Positions 34,169 through 43,997 of a DNA stretch of 64,000 bases are shown here, one piece after another. Under the pieces are notes generated by a model that was not told where the DNA came from, did not search any database, and worked only from the letters and a program-made list of their open reading frames with translations. Position numbers and translations under genes: made by a program. The stretch's first letter is position 1. Each line of letters starts with the position of its first letter. The stretch is from Ophiocordyceps camponoti-saundersi (nom. inval.). Its lineage: Eukaryota > Ascomycota > Sordariomycetes > Hypocreales > Ophiocordycipitaceae. The stretch covers positions 35,139 to 99,138 of the forward strand of contig PDHQ01000119.1 of the NCBI GenBank assembly GCA_003339415.1, in the 5' to 3' direction.

Positions 34169-35465
34169 TGCTCCAGCAAATCAGGCCAAGGGAGGATTCA
34201 AGGGGCGCAGAAGTCAATATAGAAAAGCCAAGTATCCACAGCCGTGTGCCGAGTCACGATTCTCGACTTGACTTTTGTTAGATAGGTACAGTATGTATGT
34301 GTAATGACTGTGAAGGTCGCAAGCTTGGCTTTGCTCTTTTGATGATGACAGCTTCCGAGGAGAAGAGAGAGAAAAAAACAAGAGGAGAGAGAGAAGGGGG
34401 GGGTATCGTTTTTATCCGCGGGCCTTCCCTATTGTCCACCGTCCTTCAGGTGGAGCAAGCGCGCTGCCAAGGTCAATGTATGTAAGGCGAGGAGGAGTCA
34501 TGCCGTATATCGCAATTGCAATTGCATTGCCTCCTCGTCTAAGCAAACAAGTTCCTTGATCGGATTTTATGTCATGAAGCCGCAAAGCTGCTTCCGGCTT
34601 CGCTGTCGATATCGATAGCCCCTCCGCAATAGCCCCTCTCTCTACGGAGTACGATGGTGCCATTCGACGCCATGTCGCTTACGTGAGGACCGGCAATGAC
34701 GCATGTAATCGCCGACAGCGCTTATCGCGACTCGCGACTCACGACTCACGATGCAATGTGACGGTGCTTTGGATACAACAATTGGACATCTTCATTGACG
34801 CGCTAATCCTGCACGCTCATTCGCCATGAGAGTTTTCCTATTCCCACGGAAAACCAAACCATCTAATCGCAGCCGGCCGATCTCCCTCCGTTCGTCTGTC
34901 CGTCCGTCCGTCCGTCCGTCTCTGGCGGACTTATTGCAACCAAAAAAGCACGATCAAGCAGCAGCACAGAAGCCAACAGAAGATATGCCACCACAGTACA
35001 AGACCTCTTCGTGCTGTCATCCCAAAAGATCATCATCATCTCGTTCCTCCACTGTCCATTAGATGCCGCCAAAAAAAAATGTCGTAGTAAAAGAGGAAGA
35101 AGAAGAGAAAAAAAAAATAAGCCGTCCACCTCCTGGCCCGAAGCCGAGTCCGGATCCCTTTGGTAGAGTAGAGCGACCGTCATATCTTCGTCCCAGTCAT
35201 CGTCTCGGTCCGTCGTTTGATTAGCCGCATGCGAGTATGTGTGGGAGCAGGTGTGTGTGCGTGTGAAAAGTGTGTGCGCGTGAGTACAGACAGCATTTGG
35301 GTATTATAGCCACGCCCTTTCATCCCCGTCCCTTTCCGACTCCCTTCCGCCCAAACGCCCTTCGTAAATCACCATGCCTCCGGCGTGCTCTTTCGTCTGC
35401 AAACATCAAGGTAGGTATCAGCCACACAAAGATGGGGGAGAAAGAAGAGAAAACTATATATGGCC
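34169..35465. other. Intergenic region between aspartate kinase and RFX gene
   Basis: About 1.3 kb between two minus-strand genes. It includes tandem CGACTC-type motifs (about 34,728-34,750), a CCGT tetranucleotide run (about 34,898-34,921) and A-runs. No gene is supported. Confidence 0.45.
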
Positions 35466-37798
35466 CTAGGCCGTGAGCTCCGGCCCGGCTGCCATGGCCA
35501 TGCCGTCGGCCGTCGCAAAGGAAAACTTGTCCATGGAAAAGTCGTCCTCCGGCGTCCGCATACCAATGCCGCTATCATCGTGCGGGTCACCGCTTCCCAT
35601 ACCCATGGGCACCTGTGTGCCCTGCGTCGTCACGATGGGCGGTGGAAAGGGGGCGCGTCCAGGCTGCGTCTGCGACAGTCCTGACAGGCTCAGGTCTTCC
35701 CCCGCACTGCTGCTGCTGCCGCTGCTGCGTCGCGAGCCCTGCCGGCCGGCATCCCTGGCCCTGTTGTCCTCGGGGCTCGCGCCGGCACAGGCTCTCGGCA
35801 GCCGCGGCTTTTGCTTCATGAAGCCGCCCTGCTCGGCTAGGAAGCGCGTCATCTCGTCCACCCACGTCTTCGTCACCCACCACGAGCCGAAACTCTTGCC
35901 CTGGGCCAGCGTAAGGTCGCGCATCACCGCCGTTCCTACTCGCTCCACGCACCACACAATGTCCGCGTGTGAGGCGTAAGGGAATCTGCCCGGCAAGCCC
36001 TGCAGAAAGCTCATCCACCGATCAAGTACATTCTGGCTTCCCTCGCCGCCGCTACCGTCACCATCGAGGCCTTGCCTGACGCCCCGCGAGGCCACATCGC
36101 CGTAGATGGTCAGGCACTCCACCTCCCAAGGCACGTTCACGGGATCAAGCAGGTCTCGCACCTCCGTCACCAAGAGGTCCACCACGTCGTCCATGCCACG
36201 CGTCGGCACGCACTCCGCCACCTTGCGCGCCCGAATCATGGTGATCCAGTCGACGTACATCTGGTCTCGGTTGGCGGGGTTCGACAGCATATTGGCCGCA
36301 GCGTGCGCCGTCAAGTTGACGCGCAGTGCTCGGTCTAGGAGCCCGGCGAAGATCGTCGCCGGCGCTTCCTTGGCCGTCAGTACGTGCTGTGGCTGTCCTT
36401 GGAAAGAATCGCGGATGTGCGGCACAAGGCGTTCCGATATATTGCGAAGCGTGTCAAGCACAGGCTTGGGCACCACCTGCAGCGTCAAGCCGGCGATGAT
36501 GCCCATGACTCGTTGATAAAGCGCATAGTCACAGCCCTCGATCCACGGCGCCAGTGCGGCGTTGCTAAACAGCTTCTGCACCGGCATTGTGAGGGTACCC
36601 TGAAAGGAAGTGTACAGGTGGAAGAAGGTCTTTTCCCTGCAGTACCTGATGCATTCCACCAGTGACGTGCAGTGCGACCGGTAAAGCGCAGACAAGGATT
36701 TTGCAGCGTCCGGGTCGGTCCCCGGGGGTAGGTAAGCTTCGATGGGAGGTAGAGCCAAGGGATCCGACTGCGCAAAGCTCTGCTCTCCCGCTGACGGAAA
36801 GGCCAGCTGAAGCTTCGTCTTCGTCGCTGTCGACTGCATGTTTTCGATGCCGCCTAGGTCCGGTAGGTTGTACATGCTGTGAGTCCGTCCCGTTGTCTCG
36901 GACTCTTCGTCCGACTTCATCTGCGGCTGCATCGGGCAAATCTCTTGGGGCGTCGGTAACGGGACGTGATGCGTCATGATTCCATTCGTCTGCGTTGGGG
37001 CGCTGCTTCTTGGTCAGCATCTTGACGACCGGCCGGGACACGAGCGAGGTAACGCACCTGAATGTCTGGGAGAACCCTTTGGATTCGGGAAGAGGTCGCG
37101 GCATGGGTGGTTGAGGCTCCCGCACATCTTGTTGATCCTCGATGAGGGCGAAATTCACGTAGTGGTACTTGGACTCGCCACGGACACCTAGACGACGGGT
37201 CTTGAGGCCAGGAAACAGGACGCGAACAAGCTTTCCAAAGCTGGCAGGGTTGAGAACAGTTATTCTCTCCGTCGCGCAGCGAGAGGCATAATTGGCGTAG
37301 ACTCGGCCGCGAGGAACGGAGCCCTTTCCCTTGGAGCAGACGGAGTTGATCCTGAAGAAGACGAGAGTCAGAGTCAGTGGGGAAAACGGAGAGAGGAGGC
37401 GCCTGAGAGGGCTGCGGCGAGGCGACGCATACCATAACATGGCAAAGACTTGGCGCGTGCGCTCTGAGTTGGGACCCCGTTCGTTGCCATGAAGCTCGGC
37501 GGCAACGTCCTGAAGACAGCGATGGCGGTTGGCGCCGAAGAGCTGCCGCATCTCCAGCTCGTTATTTGCGCTCGACCTCGAGGCGGTTGGGCGGGGTGCG
37601 CCAGGGTTGCCCGCCAGAGAGTCGACATCGTCTGCATCGTCGCGATCGAGCATCTGACCATCACTCTCGACAAAGCTAGAATTGTATTGCTCGGTAGGAA
37701 GAGGGTGGCGGACCATGGGGTGTTGTTGCTGATACTGTCCCTGGTGGTGAGCATGGTGGTGCTGAGGCTGCTGAGGCTGCTGCTGATGCTGATGCTGC

Positions 37799-37872
<74 letters not shown>

Positions 37873-38268
37873 TTGTTGGTACGCCAGATGGGCATGCGCA
37901 ACGGCGTCGACGGTAAAGTCGGGATTGGCAGACTGCATATGGGAGACGGCATGCAGCATCATGTCCTCAGGTGATAACTGAGGGGCGGGAGAAGCCAGGG
38001 GCTTTGGATGATCCCCGTGCATCCATTGGCGAGCGTAGACGCCAACGTCAGCAAAGCCAGCGTGCTCCATGTTGCCGGCCTGAGAGGTGGTGGCAGCGCT
38101 GTGAACGGAGGTCGTGGAAGCGCGGGAATGCGGCCGCTTCCTCGACTTGGCGGCAGTACCACGCTCAGGAGGATTGTCTAGGCGCGAACGAGGTGAGCAA
38201 GAAGGAAGCAAAAGAAGATGCAGGGCAAGGTCGAGATTTCATCTGATGGTTGACGTACCTTGATCCAT
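35466..38268 (-). CDS. RFX-family winged-helix transcription factor with polyglutamine tract
   Basis: Four exons (38268-38259, 38177-37433, 37351-37058, about 37002-35466) encode about 861 aa. The RFX DNA-binding winged helix is split by intron 2: QVFAMLW joins INSVCSKGKGSVPRGRVYA, then NPASFGKLVRVLFPGLKTRR and GVRGESKYHYVNF. The rest of exon 4 matches the conserved RFX extended and dimerisation regions. A polyglutamine tract with His lies upstream of the DNA-binding domain (about 37,788-37,876). Fungal relatives include Crt1/Rfx1 (DNA damage, dNTP control) and CPCR1 of Acremonium, a cephalosporin regulator. Intron 3 has three closely spaced acceptors (AAGAAGCAG), so the exon 4 start may vary by 3 or 6 nt. 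Exon 1 encodes only MDQ plus one base. Confidence 0.85.
37788..37876 (-). repeat. Polyglutamine (CAG/CAA) tract in the RFX gene
   Basis: A CTG/TTG trinucleotide run on the plus strand, read as CAG and CAA on the coding strand, encodes about 27 Gln with a few His at its edges. Such runs vary in length between strains. Confidence 0.9.
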
Positions 38269-39673
38269 CTTGTTGTTGTTGACGAACAACAAACATTGGC
38301 GGGGGAGGGAAAAGGCTCTTCCGCACTAAGCAGTCAAGCAACAGCGACCGAGCAGGAAATCAGAGACACACAAGGGACTTTTCTGGGACCGAAAGAGCCA
38401 AAGGAGCGCAAGGGCTGGCCAAGCGCGCACTTGCGGTTCGTCGCAGCAGTTGTTGTCCTTTGCTTTGTTTTTCACTTGTTTTCCTGTTGCGAGGCCAACG
38501 GGAAGTGGAGGAGAAAGGAAAGCATGGCGGGCGCAGGCTACAGGCAGGTACCAGGCCGTACCACTCAGACCAATGGGAGGCTGACCCGGTACGTACCCGC
38601 TGACTTTGCCAGGATCGGCATGGCGCGAGGCGGATTCTGGAGCATAACAAGCGGTAGTGGTACAAAAGACGGGCCCGTCATGCGGGTGCAGGGCCGAGTA
38701 GAGGGTACGGGCCATTTGGGAGTTGCAAGGCTGTCTGTCGACAACACGTGTGTGTCCGGTATTTGTGCAATCAAGGCATTAATACGGATTATTCGTAGCG
38801 TCAATCGGGAATGTCGCATCTTGAAATTATGTTATCAAGTTAGGAAGAAGGTCTTCGTGCCATCATTTCCTTCATCATTGTTGTGTGGCAACCAACCTGG
38901 TCAGCAAGCCCTGCTTCAAGGCGATTTGAAGACGATGACGAAAAGCAGCATGCCAGGTCCGTCAGGGCGTATATACATATGTACCTATGTATGTATGTAT
39001 GTATGTAGGAGAACTTAGAAGCATCTTTTTTTGTCATGTCATTCTCTCCTCTCTCACTCTCACTCTCTGACTCTCGATGCATATATTACTATTAGTACAA
39101 TGTATTGATTTACGGAGATACTCCGTATATGTGTGTGAGTATACCAAAATAGTAGTAATGCACATGTACATACATACATACCTACATAATATGCACACAA
39201 GTACGGTCTAATAAGTGGTGTTATCTGGCCGCACGAAAGAGAGTGCAGTCCTCATGCCAGCATCTTCCCAGTCTCCGCAGGATGCCTCGGGCCCCGCTCA
39301 CATCACTGACTTTCTTTCCGGACCGCAGAATAACCGGTTCCCATCACGCCTGCTACTACGCGGGTACTTTCCCGTAGCTCCCTCCCCCACCATCTACATA
39401 AGGTCATATCACTTCTGCTATCGCTTGCTGACAGCTCCCATAATCTTATATTTCCGCTCTCTGACTCTCCCCTTGTTTGTCTCAGCTGGTCCAGATCTCC
39501 CAGCCCCCGATCGATCCTTACATAGAACACTCCACGTCAGCCATCCCTCTGCTCCATCCAGCTCAGATATTTGCGTCCCACGTCTCGTCGTTACCTCGTC
39601 CCTGTCCACACTCGAGTGCAATCCTCGCCAAGCGCTTCTCTACCCGAGGTCTTTCACTCGCCATCTCGCCACC
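38269..39673. promoter_or_regulatory. Divergent intergenic region of RFX gene and YOP1
   Basis: About 1.4 kb between divergent starts. It contains a GTAT tetranucleotide repeat at 38,986-39,008, CATACATACATACCTACAT near 39,169-39,187, and CT-rich leader sequence before YOP1. A 252-codon open frame on the plus strand here overlaps the RFX leader and has no recognisable protein features. Confidence 0.5.
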
Positions 39674-40341
39674 ATGTCCTCTCCACAGGAAAAGGCCCAA
39701 AACCTCATCGGCCGCCTCGACCGGGAGGTTCGTCGGCACACACGCCATTCATTACTGGGCTCGGCGCTAACAAGCCCATGCTCTAGCTATCCAAGTACCC
39801 GGCTCTGAACAACTTGGAGAAGTCGGTCGGCGTGCCCAAGGCTTACGCCGTCGTCGGACTCGGCGCCCTCTACTTCTTCCTCATCATCTTCAATCTCGGC
39901 GGCAAACTTCTTACTAACTTTGCCGGCTTCGTCATTCCCGGCTACTATTCGCTCGACGCTCTCTTTACCGCCAGCAAGGATGACGATACCCAATGGTTGA
40001 CCGTGAGTCCTTACTCGTCGCCAGCTTGTGACGTGTGCTGACTTGAGGCCACAGTACTGGGTCGTCTTTGCCTTCTTCACCGTTCTGGAGAGCTTCATCA
40101 ACATCGTTTATTGGTTTCCCTTCTACTTCGTCTTCAAATTTGTATTTCTCCTCTGGCTGTCGCTGCCCATGTTCCGGTATGTGTCACATTGCTTCCGAGT
40201 TTCTACCTGCTAACCGGAGCCAGTGGTGCCGACATCATCTTCAACTCATTCATGGTCCCGACCCTAGGCCGATACTTCCAGTCCGGTTCCACCTCTTCCG
40301 GTCTGCGCTCGAAGACGGGCGGTCTCGATAAGTCGGAGTAG
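39674..40341 (+). CDS. YOP1: YOP1/DP1/TB2 reticulon-like ER membrane-shaping protein
   Basis: Four exons (39674-39727, 39787-40002, 40055-40176, 40224-40341) give about 169 aa, a normal length for Yop1. The TB2/DP1/HVA22 domain shows two hydrophobic hairpins (PKAYAVVGLGALYFFLIIFN and YWVVFAFFTVLESFINIVYW), which wedge into the ER membrane and curve tubules. The C-terminal tail is Ser/Gly-rich. All introns are GT-AG, 47-59 bp. Partners in the family are reticulons and Sey1/atlastin. Confidence 0.92.
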
Positions 40342-41258
40342 ACGCAAGGCAACACGCCCGACGGAGTCTCAAACATTGCAGCTTCCTGCGTACAAGGTCA
40401 ACCTATCTCATGAGGCGCTGAAGGCAGCGAAAAGGGCACGCGTTGCAAGGTGATGAGAGGGGGGCGAAAAGGTATCACTGCATTTGGTACACGGTACATT
40501 ACCCAGCCTACGAAGTTGATACGTATGAGCGAGGACAGTGCGTTGTTGGACGAGAAGGCAATTAGTTTGTGCTTCTTGTCGAGTGTAAATCAAGGCTTTG
40601 GTGATGAGGAAGTTGGTAGTTACTACTGCATTGACTCTCAAACGCCACACACACGATCTGAGCTTGTTGTGACGTCTTGGCAAGAAGGCTGTGTTCTTCT
40701 ACCTACATACTTACAAGGTGAAGCATAATTAAAGCAGTCGATCGTGTGACAGACAGGCTGTTCTTTTTCGTTTCCGGATACAGATAAAAGTACCGTCACG
40801 TGAGCTGGCCGCTTGCCCGTCGCTCTTGGTCAGCGAGTCACGTCAGCCGGCTGTCGCGAAGCTGAAACAGCTCTTGGCTCGGTTTTCCCATGTCGAGACT
40901 GGGGATAAGCCAATGCCCCTTGGCGCCTGTCAAGGGAGCGAAAGCGCGAAAAGACCAAAGTCGAGGCTAAGGAACACGGAGAACGAGCACGACAGAGAGA
41001 GAGAGAGAGAGAGACGGAAGGACAGAGTCTCTCGAACCTACCAGACCCAATCATGCGGGAGCGTCCCGGACGAAGACGACGAAGACGAAGACGATACGAA
41101 TAGAGGCAACAGTCGAGCATTGATCCGAGCGGGTGAGGCGAAGAGACTGTGTGGGATTCAAGACGGAAAAATAAATTACAGAGGGTATCCTCGAGAAACA
41201 AAGAAACAGGAAAGTCTCCGCCCGCAAGCATTATTGCACTGCGGCCGGGACGTCTGGG
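40342..41258. other. Intergenic region YOP1 to MID1
   Basis: About 0.9 kb. It contains a palindromic TCACGTGA E-box at 40,796-40,803 and an AG repeat at about 40,996-41,014 upstream of MID1, which lies in the same direction as YOP1. No gene is supported. Confidence 0.5.
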
Positions 41259-43128
41259 ATGCTCTCAACGTCGGGGCGGCTGGCGCGGTCGCGGGCGGCC
41301 TCGTTGGCATTGCTGCTACTTCTGTTACTCCTCGTCGCTGCCTCGTCTTCGGCCTCAGAAATTGCGACTGATGTGGCTGTCGCCTTTTCCAACATTGAGC
41401 CGACGTACGATCCTAACTTCTTCACCATGGGCGACGGCATCTTCGGACGCGCACCCGCGGGTGTTCCAACGCTGGCCAAAAACCGACCTACGGCGCTGAA
41501 TCTGCAACCCGGGTCGACGGTCTGTTACCTCGTGCAGAGGAGCGACATGTTCAGCGACGACGTCGGCGGCATCCCGCGTCCGGGTCGCAACCCGTCGCAG
41601 CCCAATGCCGAGGCGCGTCCCAAGACGCTCTATATTTCGTCCAATACCTGCCTCCAGCCCTCGGCGGACGGCAAAAAGGTAAATTCGCCGCCGCAGTTGA
41701 CGCTTCTCGTCTCCAATTCGAGTGAGACGGCCTGTGGGGCCCAGGCGGCGCCGCCGACAGACGGCGAGAGCAAAGTCTTTTCTGAAGGTGCCGTCACCTA
41801 CAGCCTCAACATGACGGGCGACCTCTTTGTCGGCATCAAGGCACCCAACCTGTCGACCGACTTTCGCGGCATCTACAACTTTGAGATAGGTGCCTCACCA
41901 GACGACTTCCTGCACCGATACGAGGGAGAGGACCGGTCTGAGCTGTTATGGATAGACAGCGACTCGTCATCGGCCATCCTCGCCACCCGCAATCTCACTG
42001 AGGACGAGTCTGAGATAAGGCGCGTCATGAATCAGGCGCTGCCTTACGAATTATACGTCAGCAACGACGAGGCGCCCTCCAGCGCCGGGCTGAGACACTC
42101 GTTTTGCGGGCTGCGAAACACGGCTCAAATCCGGGCGAGCCAGTCGAGCAACAGCGAGCCCAACGCCCCGGTCAAGACGGTCATCACCCGCAGGGGCCCG
42201 GGGGGCTTCCCGAAGCAGCAATTTCACTTCGTGTCCCTCAACGCCAGCTCTAAGTACACGGGCATCCTGGTAAAGAAGCCGCGCGAAGGCAGGCTGGCGA
42301 AAAGGCAAGACGATAGGTCAGATGGCGGTCCGGGGAGTGTCGTTTTCCGATCGACCGAGTTCGAGACCATCACCGGTAGGCCCTCCATAATTCTCCCACA
42401 GATTGAGAGGCAGGCAATTGACAGGCAGAACAGGATCAAATTGCAAGATTGTGACGGATCTCGAGTTCTGCGACGAGATTCAATATGCCGTACCGGGCAA
42501 CGACCAGCGTTTCAACAACACGGCGCTGGGCAAGGCGTACGATGACTACGCTAGGAAAATGTACGCCAACTTCGAAAAAGTAATGATGCAGATTCCCTGC
42601 GAGGCTCCCCGTACGTCCTTGTACTCGCTCGCGCGCACCTGCAAAGACTGCAAGGCCGCCTACAAGAAGTGGCTCTGCACCGTCAGCATGCCGCGATGCG
42701 AAGACTTCAGCAGCAACAACAAGTTCACACTGGCGCGCAATGTGGCGCAGGCATTTCCCAACGGTACGAAGCTTGCGCAGGATTTGCGGCTGCCGCTAGA
42801 GCAGGAGCCGTTTTCCAACTCGTCACGAAATAAGTTTATCGACAAGGAGATCCGGCCGGGTCCTTACAAAGAGATTCTGCCGTGCGAAGACCTATGCTAC
42901 GAGGTCGTGCAGAGCTGTCCGGCCAAAATCGGCTTCAAGTGCCCGCGACCCGAGTTCCCGGGCTTCGAGACAAGCTATGGGCGGAGAGACCAGGATCCGG
43001 CGACGGTGTCATGCAACTATCCTGGTGAGCCGCGGACGCCGATGAGCGGTGCCAAGACGCTGCTTGCGAATACAAGACTTGCTGGCGGGTTCGCGCTCGT
43101 CGTGACAGCTGCCCTGGTGATGAGATGA
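41259..43128 (+). CDS. MID1: Mid1/Ehs1-like stretch-activated calcium channel component
   Basis: Two exons (41259-42375, 42425-43128) give about 606 aa. The N-terminus is a long hydrophobic signal sequence (ASLALLLLLLLLVAASSSAS). The extracellular part has many Asn-X-Ser/Thr sites. The C-terminal half is rich in Cys (NCKIVTDLEFCDEIQYAVPG, TCKDCKAAYKKWLC, CEDLCYEVVQSCPAKIGFKC), the conserved Mid1 region. The last residues are hydrophobic, which fits a lipid anchor or membrane tail. Mid1 works with Cch1 at the plasma membrane to let in Ca2+ during stretch, mating and ER stress. The 49-bp intron joins two frames through ETITGRTGSNC. Confidence 0.88.
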
Positions 43129-43997
43129 GTATGAGGATGGCATTTGGCGCCTCAATGTTACGAGAAAGCGTTATGAATCTGTTCGAACATATATGATGCA
43201 TGCAGCACGGGGCTGTGGCGGATATTGCATAGACTTTGATATCATCGATAATAGACTTAGGAAGACGATATGATGCACAGGAGATGCTTTACAGCAGCCA
43301 GGACTCGTCTTTTTGTGTCGAATACTTGTTCGAGATTGTTATGGCGTTCCGGACGGAGTATATATATTGTATCATCGTCTATCCACATCTGATGCCGAGA
43401 CCAGGGGATTGAATGCATCCTTACTGTTAAGATAGCCGTCATCTTCTTCGACCCTCGTCATGCAGACAGACAGCATGAATTTTTTTAGGGGTTTAACAAG
43501 TCATGCTTCAGCTACCTACCTAATTATACCTCGTATGCATCGCTACTTCTGCTCTTGCGTCTGATTTCCTTGGAAGTCAGGGGTGCCTACGATATGTTGT
43601 TAAAAGGGGGTTCTGTCTGATGATGATGATGAGGCAGCAGTAGTCTAGGGTAGTGAATGAAAGACGCTGTGACTAATCCGTAAGGGAAGGTAGTCGGTGC
43701 TCCGGTCCGGGGACGAAGCTGCCGGTGAAATCTGCCAGCTAAGAGTTAAGAAGGTGGCAGCTTCTGATCAAGAGTACATCGAATAAGGGCAAGGGAAAGA
43801 AGATCATGAGCGTCTCGATCCATCAAAACCGAACGCCGACATGTATCGAAGCAGAAATGGCGGCGGCGCTCGAGGCGCGGGCATTCTCAGCGCGCTGCAG
43901 GCGACGGAGATGATGGATTCACGATGCAAGCTGCCCGCAGGTCTGTGCCCTTGCTCCAGAGCCCCAACGAGGCGACGAGACTGACCAATTGCCAGAA
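43129..43997. other. Intergenic region MID1 to RCY1, with possible 5' exon of RCY1
   Basis: About 0.87 kb. A frame from the ATG at 43,841 (MYRSRNGGGARGAGILSALQ) looks protein-like but ends at a TGA near 43,982 and is out of register with RCY1. I could not find an intron to join them. The rest is non-coding, with a GATGAT run near 43,619-43,632. Confidence 0.4.

Noticed and set aside
38260..39018. 252-codon plus-strand open frame in the RFX-YOP1 spacer
   Set aside because: No conserved domain, random composition, ends in a GTAT microsatellite and overlaps the RFX leader.
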